A stretch of DNA of 64,000 bases from the NCBI GenBank assembly GCA_031367895.1, contig JANLQP010000242.1, forward strand, positions 10,871-74,870, given 5' to 3'. The translations under genes were made by a program, and so were the position numbers. Shown here one piece after another: positions 24,051 through 32,279 of the stretch. The DNA is from Ga0077555 sp031367895. Lineage in GTDB: Bacteria > Pseudomonadota > Alphaproteobacteria > Rhizobiales > Hyphomicrobiaceae. The notes under the pieces were generated by a model. It was not told the origin of the DNA. It saw nothing but the letters and a program-made list of their open reading frames with translations, and searched no databases. Each line of letters starts with the position of its first letter. Position 1 is the first letter of the stretch.

Positions 24051-24179
24051 TCACCCGCGTATTGCCATCGCCAGCGCGTCGCTGAGGCCAACGCTTTCGA
24101 CGGCCGGCGTCGCGGCGAATGATCCGACCTTCGCGTTCACCGCTCCGGTCGTGTCGGGATTGATCAGCTGCAGTTTCAT
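24051..24179 (-). pseudogene. Truncated Asp/Glu/hydantoin racemase family remnant
   Basis: The frame of 42 codons starts MKLQLINPDTTGAVNAKVG with a strong GGAGG box, exactly the N-terminus of hydantoin/aspartate racemases (family length about 230-250 residues). It then joins a segment like the family's C-terminal helix (VGLSDALAMAIRG) and stops. Both catalytic Cys regions are missing, so a large internal deletion is likely. It is divergent from the selenoprotein gene, sharing its upstream region. Confidence 0.6.
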
Positions 24180-24279
24180 GGGCCCTCCACCATGCAGGAT
24201 CGCATCGCCGTTCCCTTTCTTGACAACCGGGTGGTCATCCGGAGCGCAACGCAATCGACGAGACGCCAAGGAGATATCC

Positions 24280-25230
24280 ATGAGCACATCTGAGTGGGAC
24301 GAGTTCGGATTCGCGCCCGATCATGACGAGCCGATCCCTTATCGCAAGCGGATCCGCGACTACTACGTGACGCTCGGCTTCGGCACGCCATACCGCTGGG
24401 CGCACTACGCCGACGTCCCATTCACGCCGGTGACGAGGCCCGTTGCCAAAATGCGCGTTGCACTGGTGACGACGGCTGCGCCCTACAAGGACGGCGCCGG
24501 CGACCAGGGCCCGGGCGCGCCCTACAACAACGCGGCGAAGTTCTACAAGCTCTACACGGGCGATTCATCGAAAGACCACGACCTGCGCATCAGCCACATC
24601 GGCATCGATCGCAAGCACACCACGGCTGAGGACATCAACACGTGGTTCCCGCTGCCGGCTCTACGTGACGCGGCAAAGCAGGGTCTGATCGGCGAAGTCG
24701 CGCCGCGCTTCCTCGGGCTGCCAACCAATCGCAGCCACAAGTCGACGCTCGACGTCGACTGCCAGGACTTGCTTACCCGCGTGAAGGAGGACAGGGCCGA
24801 CGCGGCCATCCTCGTGGCGAATTGACCGGTGTGTCACCAGACCGTGAGTCTGGCCGCCCGCACCCTCGAAGCCGCTGGCATCCCGACGATCGTGATGGGT
24901 TGTGCAAAGGACATCGTCGAATACGTCGGCGTGCCGCGTTTCGCGTTTTCCGATTTCCCGCTCGGCAATCCCGCCGGCAAGCCGAAGGACCAGGCCTCGC
25001 AGACGGCAACGCTGGCGCTGGCAATCCGCGTACTGGAAACAGCGCCGGGACCGCGCACCACCGTGCAGAACCCAATTCGATGGAATGTGGATGGCCTCTG
25101 GAAGCTCGACTTCTCCAACGTCGCTCAGTTGTCGAAAGAGGAGATCGCGCGGCGCCGCGCCGAGTTCGACAACGGCAAGGAGATCGCCAAGCAGCGCCTT
25201 GCCGAGGATCGGAAGAAGGGCGTGACGTAG
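24280..25230 (+). CDS. Selenoprotein of the glycine/sarcosine/betaine reductase component B-like family (Sec at UGA 24823-24825)
   Basis: A protein of 316 residues if the in-frame UGA at 24823-24825 is read as selenocysteine (residue 182). The start ATG has an ideal AAGGAGA box. The frame is open and coding-like on both sides of the UGA (181 codons before, 134 after) with no frameshift. The UGA falls in the redox motif Sec-Pro-Val-Cys (LVAN-U-PVCHQTVSLAARTLEAAGIPTIVMG), a UxxC site, as in GrdB-type proteins and their relatives. A two-stem hairpin immediately downstream has the form of a bacterial SECIS, and selB is 11 kb away. In clostridia GrdB activates glycine, sarcosine or betaine for reductive cleavage; the full reductase is not present here, so the substrate in this aerobic-looking genome is unknown. 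A conventional gene caller would report a truncated 181-residue protein plus a second fragment from GTG 24829. Confidence 0.88.
24823..24864 (+). promoter_or_regulatory. SECIS-like hairpin directing selenocysteine insertion
   Basis: After the UGA, GGTGTG (24828-24833) pairs with CGCACC (24859-24864, one G-U pair). An asymmetric internal loop follows, then CCAGAC (24837-24842) pairs perfectly with GTCTGG (24848-24853) around the loop CGTGA. The loop carries GU 19-20 bases after the UGA, almost the same position as in the E. coli fdhF SECIS. Location and shape fit SelB binding; not tested by folding software. Confidence 0.8.
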
Positions 25231-25358
25231 TAGCGGCGCAGGTTGGCGCGAACGGGCCCGTGCACTGCCGTCGGCCATCGAGCGATCGCTCCGTGAGGTC
25301 CGACGACGTCGAAGCGCGCCAGCACCTGCAAGTGGTGCCGGACTTCGCGAACGCGACG

Positions 25359-26315
25359 CTACGCGACCTTCGCCATCACCTCGGTCTTGAACTGCTCGAA
25401 CCTGTCGAGGGTACCTTTCAGATCGCTGCCGTCGCCGCCGATCACCAGGTGCTCGAGGCCCCGCGCGCGGAACGCGGCGATGTCGTCGATGATCGCTTGC
25501 GGGCTGCCGGTGAAGGCAAGCCGGCCGCCATCCCGCCCCTTCGCCTCGGGACCGATGCGGCAATGAATGGCGAGCAGCGCCGCCGCGATTTGCGCAGGAT
25601 CACGGCCGGCCGTCTTCGCTTCGGCGCGCACCTGTTCCAGTCCCTCGCTGTAGAGCGCCGGAGTATCGAGCGGAATGCTCGGATTGACCGCCACCGGATA
25701 CCAGCCGTCACCGAGCCGGCCGGCGCGGCGTCGCGCGGCCAGCGCCTCGCCACCGACCCAGATCGGGGGATGCGGCCGTTGCAGCGGCTTCGGCTCGAAC
25801 TTCAGCTTGTCGAAATTGACGAAGGCGCCGTGCTGCACCGGATCGGACTCGGTCCACAACGTGCGAAAGGCTTTGATATACTGATCCGACGCTTCTGCCC
25901 GCGACGCGAACGGTGGCGCGCCGAGCAGCGCCATCTCCTCGGCCATCCAACCGACGCCGACACCGACCGTCAGCCGCCCCTTCGAGAGCACGTCGGCGGT
26001 GGCGAGCATCTTGGCGGCGAGCACAGGTTGGCGATGCGGTAGCACCAGCACCGAGGTCAGCAATCGGATGTGGCTGGTCGCTGCCGCAAGAAACCCGAGC
26101 GTCGTCAACTGCTCCAGGCACACGCCCGTATCCTGCGCGTAGAACTTCCCCGTCTGCGAATAAGGGTAGCGGCTCTCCACCGCGGTCGCGACGACGACAT
26201 GGTCGCTGATGCCGAGATGCTCGAACCCCAGCGTTTCCAGTTTACGTCCCACTGCCATGAGCGAGTCGGGATGACCAGCAACACCGCGCGATCCCAGATG
26301 CACGCCGAATTTCAT
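25359..26315 (-). CDS. Luciferase-like (LLM class) flavin-dependent oxidoreductase
   Basis: A protein of 318 residues from the ATG at 26315 (AAAGGAA box), TIM-barrel type. Landmarks: KFGVHLGSRGV at the start, LGFEHLGISDHVV, SHIRLLTSVLVLPHRQPVLAAKMLATADVLSKGRLTVGVGVGW and PPIWVGGEALAARRRAGRLGDGW, the F420/FMN-binding pattern of the TIGR03619-like subgroup. The cofactor (F420 or FMN) is not decided by sequence alone. It stands alone, convergent with the selenoprotein gene. Confidence 0.85.
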   Translation of the reverse strand: MKFGVHLGSRGVAGHPDSLMAVGRKLETLGFEHLGISDHVVVATAVESRYPYSQTGKFYAQDTGVCLEQLTTLGFLAAATSHIRLLTSVLVLPHRQPVLAAKMLATADVLSKGRLTVGVGVGWMAEEMALLGAPPFASRAEASDQYIKAFRTLWTESDPVQHGAFVNFDKLKFEPKPLQRPHPPIWVGGEALAARRRAGRLGDGWYPVAVNPSIPLDTPALYSEGLEQVRAEAKTAGRDPAQIAAALLAIHCRIGPEAKGRDGGRLAFTGSPQAIIDDIAAFRARGLEHLVIGGDGSDLKGTLDRFEQFKTEVMAKVA

Positions 26316-26614
26316 GAGGCAGTTCCTTTGAGCAGCCAACTTTCGCAATCGCTGGCATCGATGAATACCGCGATCCCGTTCGTCTGCAAGTCTTTCCCCG
26401 ACCGGCGGGCTTGGCGTCGCGCTAGCCAGGATGTTAGGCATGCCATAGCCGTGATTTCGGCACGCATCAAACCGGGGAGATGGCCGTTGGCTTCGTGCCG
26501 ACGGGAACGCCGTTCGAGATTGCGGTCGACCACAGCCTCGCTGAGCAGGTGATCGCGGAGACGTCGGCTGCGCCGCTGCGATAACCTGTCGACGGGCAGC
26601 GCTTGAAACGTGGC
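26316..26614. other. Intergenic region, possible gene remnant
   Basis: Between the luciferase-like and MarR genes. A plus-strand frame from an ATG at 26480 (MAVGFVPTGTPFEIAVDHSLAE, ending at TAA near 26581) looks coding-like but is only 33 codons and matches no family I recognise. It may be the end of a decayed gene. No hairpin was found. Confidence 0.25.
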
Positions 26615-27058
26615 CTATGGTCGATAAGCGTCCCGCGCGTTCCGATTGATCAACCCGTCGAGCAGATCGGCGAGTTCTTCCCGTTTCCGCGCTGGCAACG
26701 ACGCCAGCAAATCCGCCTCGACCCGCTGCAGGACTGGCAATGCCGCTTGCAACGTGCGGCGGCCTTCGTCCGTCAACTCGACTGCGTACGCTCGGGCATC
26801 CAGTTTCGACCGCCGTCGCGACAAGTAGCCACGCATCATTAGCCGCTTCACAATGTCGGCGAGCGTCGACCGGTCGACGCCGGTCACCTCGACGATGGCA
26901 GTCTGGCTTGCGCTCTGGTTGGCGGCAATCGCCGAGAGCACGACAATCTGTCGAATGGTCAAGTCCTTGTCGCGAAGTTCTTTCGCGAATCTATCCCCTG
27001 CAATCTGTGTCGCTCGATGAAGTCGATGCAGAAGTGAGCTATTGAGTAATGCTCCCAC
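26615..27058 (-). CDS. MarR family transcriptional regulator
   Basis: A protein of 147 residues. The winged helix (KDLTIRQIVVLSAIAANQSASQTAIVEVTGVDRSTLADIVKRLMMRGYLSRRRSKLDARAYAVELTDEGRR) is standard MarR, flanked by dimerisation helices. No ligand is evident. It reads away from its upstream intergenic region (27059-27345), and the nearest gene on that side is the response regulator on the same strand. Possible targets are itself and the luciferase-like gene 300 bases downstream. Confidence 0.87.
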   Translation of the reverse strand: MGALLNSSLLHRLHRATQIAGDRFAKELRDKDLTIRQIVVLSAIAANQSASQTAIVEVTGVDRSTLADIVKRLMMRGYLSRRRSKLDARAYAVELTDEGRRTLQAALPVLQRVEADLLASLPARKREELADLLDGLINRNARDAYRP

Positions 27059-27345
27059 ACGTATCTCCGATTATTCGAGCGACTGGATCAATCCGATGCT
27101 GTCGCGGCACTGTCCGACGTGTCTTGATCGGTGCTCAACAAACGGAACCCGTGAACGTCGCTGCATGACAAGCTGACCTCCTGTCTGGCCCGATGGGCAC
27201 ACGGCAGGCTGATCCTGGGACGCCATAACAAGGTTACTCGCAACGATCGGAATTCGGACATCCGGCATAACTACGCGACCGCGTACGTATTACGACGCAG
27301 ACATCTACGTAGAACCACGCGGCCCCGCTGGCGAGGCCACGCTGG
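27059..27345. other. Intergenic region before the MarR gene
   Basis: This 287-base region follows the response regulator stop and holds no convincing gene. A GC-rich near-palindrome at 27321-27338 (GGCCCCGC/GCGAGGCC) could end the two-component transcript, but it lacks a T-run. The MarR promoter should lie here. Confidence 0.35.
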
Positions 27346-27984
27346 CTAATCCGAATGACCCCGAATGACCGATTGCTCCGGCTCAGCGCTCGACAACAGT
27401 TGCTGAAACAACAACGTGAAGCTGCTCAATTTGAGGCGCTCGAGTATGTTGGCGCGGTGAACCTCGACGGTCCTGTAGCTGAGGTTGAGTTGCCGCGCGA
27501 CTTCCTTGGTCTGCAGGCCTCGCAGCAGCAAGTCGAAGACCTCGCATTGGCGCTGGGTCAGCTTGCGTCGATATCCATCGATCGCGGCTCTGTGGGATGC
27601 CGACCGTCCCGGCGGTGGCGCGTCGAGCGTCCTGTTGATGACATCGATCAACTCTTGCTCGTCAACCGGCTTCTCGAGAACGCTGAGCGCACCTGATTGC
27701 ATCGCTCGAACCGCCTGACGAACATCGGCATGAGCTGAAATGATGATGATGGGAACGTCGAACTTTCGGCGCATGAGCTCATTTTGCAGCTGCAGACCAG
27801 ACATGCCGGGCATCCTGACATCTGTGATCACGCAGGAGCGATCCTCCGCGTTTGGTTGGTAGCCTGCCAGGAACGATTCGGCTGAATCGAAAGTCTCCAC
27901 CTGCAACTGGACGGATCGCAGGACCAGAGCCAGCGCTTTCCGCACGGCTTCGTCGTCGTCGATGAGATAAACCAACCTAGCCAT
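27346..27984 (-). CDS. Two-component response regulator, FixJ/LuxR (NarL-FixJ) type
   Basis: A protein of 212 residues. Receiver domain (1-115) with the acidic pocket DDD at 9-11, phospho-acceptor Asp55 (VITDVRMPGM) and Lys105 (LEKPVDEQEL). The LuxR-type HTH (about 142-184: LTQRQCEVFDLLLRGLQTKEVARQLNLSYRTVEVHRANI) matches the FixJ branch. The start overlaps the histidine kinase stop by 8 bases, so kinase and regulator are co-translated. Confidence 0.93.
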   Translation of the reverse strand: MARLVYLIDDDEAVRKALALVLRSVQLQVETFDSAESFLAGYQPNAEDRSCVITDVRMPGMSGLQLQNELMRRKFDVPIIIISAHADVRQAVRAMQSGALSVLEKPVDEQELIDVINRTLDAPPPGRSASHRAAIDGYRRKLTQRQCEVFDLLLRGLQTKEVARQLNLSYRTVEVHRANILERLKLSSFTLLFQQLLSSAEPEQSVIRGHSD

Positions 27985-29692
27985 TGGCGGGCTCCAGCCG
28001 TTCCTGGACAGCCGGAAACACCACCTGGAATATTGCGCCCCGGTTTTGGCCCGTCTGCTTACCTATGGTCAGCGTCGCCTGATGCGCGTCGGCAATCGTC
28101 CGCGCGATTGAAAGCCCCATGCCCAGACCGTTTCGACGGGTGGTGTAGAAGGGCTCAAAAATCCTGCTCTGCAGATCGACAGGGATCCCGGGCCCGTTGT
28201 CGCCTACTTCCAACGCGACGCAGTCAGCTTCGGAAGCGTTGATGGAAATCATGACGTTGCGGTCATTGACAGCGTTCGTTGCGACCGCGTCGAACGCATT
28301 GCGGACAAGGTTCAGCACAAGCTGCCCCAGCTGGATTTCATCACCCATCACGAGTGGCGAATGACCTGCAGTAACGTGTTCGACCCGGATGCCCGATTTC
28401 CTCGACAACGGAGACAACATGCTGCGGATGTCGTTCACGACGTGAACGAGATTGACGGGGGCTTGGGACAATGGCGCCTTGCGTACATAGTGTCGTATCC
28501 GTCGGATGATCTCGCTCGCCCGCCTGGCTTGGGACGAGATGTCGGCGAGGTGCTCTGCCAACTCCTTGCTGCCAATGGTGCCTGCCGTGCTCAATCTCGA
28601 ACAAGCACTCGCCGTATGCGCAATTGCTGCCAGCGGCTGGTTGATCTCGTGGGCAACGACCGTGGCCATCTCGCCAGCCGTCGCCACGCGCGCCACGTGC
28701 CAAAGTTCATTTCGATAGTCGGCCAGTTGTACTTCAACGCGATTGCGCTCCGTCGTATCGAGTGCTGTGCAAAGGACCGTCTTGACATCGCCTTGAGTGC
28801 GTTCCGGTTCGATCACGGTCATCAGGCTTCGTACATCTGGTCCGGGAACACAGGTGCGATACTCGATCTGGCCAGCGACGCCGGATCGGATCGCGCGATC
28901 AAACTCCGCTGCAACGCGGGCGCGATCTTCCGGATGCACCAGCCGCTCGACAAATGCGGCGATCGACGCTGGTGCGCCAGCTTCAGTGATCGACAGAATA
29001 CGGCGCGCTTCGTCCGACCAATGGCCGTTCGGTTCCCCATCGTCCCTTTGCAGGACGAAGCTTCCCACGCGAGCCAATCGCTGCGCGGTGCTCAATCTGG
29101 CTTCGCTGTGTTCCAGGGCTTCCAGAAGGCTGTCGCGGTGGGCCGCTTCCTTCTGGAGATTGCAGTTTGCCGCGTGCATTTCATCATGCGCATAGCGAAG
29201 GGCAATTTCGCTCATGACGGAAGCTGCCAGTTCAGTCATTGTTTCACGGTCGCAACTCGTCCATTGCCGGGGTTGGGTATCGATGACGCAGAAGCTGCCG
29301 AGAACTGTTCCTGTGGGTGTCGCCAGGGGGATGCCGAGATAGGCGATAGCATTGAGATCGGCGACCGCTGCATTGTCGTGGAGAAACGGATGCGTGCGCG
29401 CATCCTCGACAATCAGTGGTGCATTGTTCGCGACGACATGCTGACAAAATGAATGGGACAAAGGCGTCTCGCGCCCGGATGCCCAAGGCTCTGGTAGGCC
29501 ACAGGCGCTCTTGAAGAATTGCCTGTGATCATCGACCAGTGAGACCAAGGCGATCGGCGCCTGCAGAACACGAGCGGCCAAGCGGGTCAATCGATCAAAT
29601 GGCTCCTCCGGTGGGGTGTCGAGCAAGCGCAGCCGCAGCAACGCGTCGAGGCGGGCATCGTCGAGGAGAGCATCTGCAAGTAGCGCACTCAT
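27977..29692 (-). CDS. Soluble hybrid-sensing histidine kinase (GAF, PAS, HisKA, HATPase)
   Basis: A protein of 571 residues with no TM segment, so a cytoplasmic sensor. GAF domain about 25-165 (PIALVSLVDDHRQFFKSACGL ... LGIPLATPTGTVLGSFCVID), PAS about 200-320 (DTTERNRVE end), HisKA with His348 in VVAHEINQPLAAIAHTA, and HATPase with NLVRNAFDAV, VGDNGPGIP and GLGMGLSIARTI. The PAS shows no haem-binding FixL signature. Phosphotransfer to the adjacent FixJ-type regulator is expected. The signal is unknown. A GGAGCC box precedes the ATG. Confidence 0.92.
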   Translation of the reverse strand: MSALLADALLDDARLDALLRLRLLDTPPEEPFDRLTRLAARVLQAPIALVSLVDDHRQFFKSACGLPEPWASGRETPLSHSFCQHVVANNAPLIVEDARTHPFLHDNAAVADLNAIAYLGIPLATPTGTVLGSFCVIDTQPRQWTSCDRETMTELAASVMSEIALRYAHDEMHAANCNLQKEAAHRDSLLEALEHSEARLSTAQRLARVGSFVLQRDDGEPNGHWSDEARRILSITEAGAPASIAAFVERLVHPEDRARVAAEFDRAIRSGVAGQIEYRTCVPGPDVRSLMTVIEPERTQGDVKTVLCTALDTTERNRVEVQLADYRNELWHVARVATAGEMATVVAHEINQPLAAIAHTASACSRLSTAGTIGSKELAEHLADISSQARRASEIIRRIRHYVRKAPLSQAPVNLVHVVNDIRSMLSPLSRKSGIRVEHVTAGHSPLVMGDEIQLGQLVLNLVRNAFDAVATNAVNDRNVMISINASEADCVALEVGDNGPGIPVDLQSRIFEPFYTTRRNGLGMGLSIARTIADAHQATLTIGKQTGQNRGAIFQVVFPAVQERLEPANG

Positions 29693-30150
29693 TATTCACG
29701 GCTCCATTCACAGCTCCGTGCGAGAGAGTGAAAAGCGTCGAGCACCCGCAACTCGTCGATCCTAGCATCAGGGACGGTCGATAGCGATGTCGATCGTCAT
29801 GTCACAGTCAACAAGGCACGAGACCGAGACGCCAGCCGCGCGGTCTGTGCGCCACGCGACAGTAAACCACCCCCGCCTGGCGACGGAGGTGGCTTACCAG
29901 AACGCAATTGACCCTGAACAATTGCACATGGCCCCAGAATTCTTGGCGCCTGAGATTGGAATATGCAAAGGCTACCAACAGAGCACGCCCCCTCCAATTC
30001 GTTGCGAGCACTTAGGGCCATCCGCATCACCACTTAGTCATCCTGAACCGGTCGTCGGAAGCGGGGCTGTTTTTTCGCTTACATATCGGGTTCGCTGTCA
30101 GACCGCGACTGCGCAGCATGCGGGTATCGCGCGCCCAACGCGTCCGGCGC
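29693..30150. other. Intergenic region with one imperfect inverted repeat
   Basis: This 458-base region between the divergent kinase promoter and the end of the luciferase-like gene at 30151 has no supportable gene. The open frames lack ribosome-binding sites and coding character. It holds an inverted repeat at 29862-29897. Confidence 0.4.
29862..29897. repeat. Inverted repeat, possible REP-like hairpin
   Basis: GTAAACCACC (29862-29871) pairs with GGTGGCTTAC (29888-29897) with one mismatch, around a GC-rich 16-base loop. It lies in a stretch without genes. Dispersed REP-type elements look like this, but only one copy was noticed in the window. Confidence 0.4.
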
Positions 30151-31101
30151 TCACCCGATTGCGCCACGCACTTTGGCCACTGTTTCCAGATGCCGCGCGT
30201 GATCGCCGACGAAGCGCAGTACGAGATGGCTGCACCCGGCCTGTGCGTAGGCGCCGAGGTACTGTGCCACCGCCGATGCCGGTCCAGCAAAGCACTCCTG
30301 GCGCTTGCGGACGCCTGCAGCCGGCAACCCGTAATACTGCGCGAGATACGCGTCGAGACGACTGTTCGCTGCCGCCACGTCCTCGTCGATCGAGAGCGTC
30401 AGATACATGGCGCCGATCATCGCGGCCGGATCGCGCCCGGCGGCCTTGGTGTGGGCCTTGACCTCCTGCCACTGCCGGCCCCATTGCGACGCGTCCCCGT
30501 AATTCGGCAGCCAGCCGTCGAAGTGCTTTCCCGCGCGCTCCAGGCTCTGCGGCAGCGATCCAGCGATCCAGAGCGGCGGCCCTCCGGGACGATACGCCGG
30601 CGGCCCGAGCGCGGCACCTTTCAGGCTCCAGAAGCCCTCATGGTCGACCGGCTCACCCGTCCACAGTTTCCGCGCCAAATCGAGGCCTTCGATCATGCGC
30701 CCGACGCGCCGCTCGAACGGAACACCCGCTGCTGTGAACTCGGCGCGGATCGAGGGCACGTCGCGCGCGATGCCAACTCCGAGAATCAGCCGCCCCTCCG
30801 AGATCTGGTCGATGGTCGCTGCCTGATGCGCCAGCAGCACGGGATTGCGGAGCGCGGGCAGCAGCACGGCGGTGCCAAGTTCGACACGGGGTACGCGCGC
30901 CGCGACTGCCGCCAGCAATGACAGCGGTTCGTGGCGCGGCCGGGCGGTCAGCGAGTCACCGACCCAGATCCCGTCGAACCCCAGCGCTTCTGCGCGGGTG
31001 GCGAGTTCCAGCATGCCGCGCGTCTCGGGTCGGCCAGCCATGATCTGTTCGCGCGTGGGCAGGAGGTAACCGAGCTTCAGTGGTTGTGGTGTCTTCGACA
31101 T
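30151..31101 (-). CDS. Luciferase-like (LLM class) flavin/F420-dependent oxidoreductase
   Basis: A protein of 316 residues from the ATG at 31101. Landmarks: KLGYLLPTREQIMAG, ALGFDGIWVGDSLTARPRHEPLSLLAAVAARVPRVELGTAVLLPALRNPVLLAHQAATIDQISEGRLILGVGIARD and PLWIAGSLPQSLERAGKHFDGWLPN. It belongs to the same superfamily as the protein at 25359-26315 but to a different subgroup. It follows the tRNA gene on the same strand and may be co-transcribed with it. The open frame upstream of the ATG runs into the tRNA and is not coding. Confidence 0.85.
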   Translation of the reverse strand: MSKTPQPLKLGYLLPTREQIMAGRPETRGMLELATRAEALGFDGIWVGDSLTARPRHEPLSLLAAVAARVPRVELGTAVLLPALRNPVLLAHQAATIDQISEGRLILGVGIARDVPSIRAEFTAAGVPFERRVGRMIEGLDLARKLWTGEPVDHEGFWSLKGAALGPPAYRPGGPPLWIAGSLPQSLERAGKHFDGWLPNYGDASQWGRQWQEVKAHTKAAGRDPAAMIGAMYLTLSIDEDVAAANSRLDAYLAQYYGLPAAGVRKRQECFAGPASAVAQYLGAYAQAGCSHLVLRFVGDHARHLETVAKVRGAIG

Positions 31102-31149
31102 GGAACCGCCGCACCTTGTGAGTTCGTTGGAAGCACGTTCGATTGGAGA

Positions 31150-31225
31150 TGGTGGGCCCGGAGGGACTCGAACCCCCAACCAAGCGGTTATGAGCCGCCG
31201 GCTCTAACCATTGAGCTACGGGCCC
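31150..31225 (-). tRNA. tRNA with anticodon CAU, probably tRNA-Ile2 (lysidine-modified)
   Basis: The 76 bases fold as a complete cloverleaf: acceptor GGGCCCG/CGGGCCC, D-arm GCTC/GAGC, anticodon stem GGCGG/CCGCT with loop CTCATAA, T-arm with TTCGAGT, encoded 3' CCA. The anticodon CAU could be initiator Met, elongator Met or Ile2. The first pair G-C excludes bacterial initiator tRNA, and the sequence looks more like the Ile2 type whose C34 is changed to lysidine by TilS to read AUA. Confidence 0.9.
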
Positions 31226-31336
31226 CATCCATCGGCGGTGGCACCTATAACAGAGATCGATGCGCGAACGAAGTGGTCCGAATAACGACCCCAGCGCGAT
31301 GGGCCAGGGCGATTGCGGCAGGGCCATAGGGAACGC

Positions 31337-32278
31337 CTAGCCGCCCGCGATCAAGCGCAGATCCACCACGCGCGCCACGGTCCGAACCGCGTCGGCGCCA
31401 GGTTGCAGGGCCCAGTCGGCGGCATTGCGCATTTCGCCTGAGGCTTGCAGACTCGCGAGGTGCGCGAAGTCGATCTCACCGATGACGAGTTGCGTATGGT
31501 TCAGCTCGCCCTCGGCCAGCACTCCGGTATCCGACACACCCGCTTCAGCCGGCACGAAAATCCCGGCCGCGCCGGCATTGCGATCGACAGCTGGCGACCA
31601 CGGCGCATCTCCGATCGTCGCCGACATCACCGTCGCGATCGTGTTCTCCAGGGCCCGCGCCAGTGCCGCCGTGCGTACGCGATTGAAGCCCGAAACGCGC
31701 TCAGTGCACGCCGGCACCAGAATCAGCCGCGCGCCCGCTTGGGCCATGGAGCGCGCCGACAGCGGAAACTCGCTGTCGTAACAGATCAACACCCCGATGC
31801 GACCGAGCGCGGTGTCGAACACCTGGGGGCCTGCACCACCCGTTACGCCCCAGTTCCGCTCGAACGGGGTCATGATCATCTTTTCCTGCACCCCGGACTT
31901 CGCCGCAGGTGTTACCAGACAGGCCGTGTTCGCGTAGCTGCCATCCGGCCGGAACGCAGGCCCACTCGGTGTCAGGATGTGGATCCCGTATTGCACGGCA
32001 AGTGTGAGCAGGAACGCGTCGATTTCGGGTTTCAGCCGCGCCACCGCCTGCAGTGAGGCCCGCAAGTCACCGGCCGTCCGATCATCCAGCGTGCCGGCGA
32101 TCTCCATCGCCCCGTACTCGGGAAACACAACGAGATCGGCGTCAACGTCGGCGGCGTCCACCACCCAGCGCGCGAGCTTCGACTTGAGTGCCCCCATGTC
32201 GGCCAGCCGCTCGATCGGATACTGCGCGGCCGCGACCTTGATCCGCGCCGGTCCTGCAGTGCCAACCGTCTCCGCCAT
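31337..32278 (-). CDS. Carbon-nitrogen hydrolase (nitrilase superfamily)
   Basis: A protein of 313 residues with the Glu-Lys-Cys triad: Glu54 (VVFPEYGAME), Lys133 (VQEKMIMTPFE), Cys166 (GVLICYDSEFPLSAR). This branch hydrolyses amides or nitriles of small molecules; the substrate is not predictable. It is the last of three tightly packed genes (SnoaL-like, GNAT, hydrolase) separated by one base each, so it belongs to one operon. Confidence 0.9.
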   Translation of the reverse strand: MAETVGTAGPARIKVAAAQYPIERLADMGALKSKLARWVVDAADVDADLVVFPEYGAMEIAGTLDDRTAGDLRASLQAVARLKPEIDAFLLTLAVQYGIHILTPSGPAFRPDGSYANTACLVTPAAKSGVQEKMIMTPFERNWGVTGGAGPQVFDTALGRIGVLICYDSEFPLSARSMAQAGARLILVPACTERVSGFNRVRTAALARALENTIATVMSATIGDAPWSPAVDRNAGAAGIFVPAEAGVSDTGVLAEGELNHTQLVIGEIDFAHLASLQASGEMRNAADWALQPGADAVRTVARVVDLRLIAGG

Positions 32279-32279
32279 C

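Noticed and set aside
24280..25230. Two separate genes or a frameshifted gene instead of a selenoprotein
   Set aside because: The reading frame does not change, both parts belong to one family, the UGA is at a redox UxxC position, and a SECIS-like hairpin and selB are present. A nonsense mutation remains the only alternative.
24822..26042. 406-codon plus-strand frame after the UGA of the selenoprotein gene
   Set aside because: It is in another frame, is Arg-rich, and runs antisense through the luciferase-like gene. The true continuation is the same frame as the N-terminal part (24826-25230).
30956..31327. Open frames across the tRNA
   Set aside because: The region folds as a complete tRNA with CCA end.
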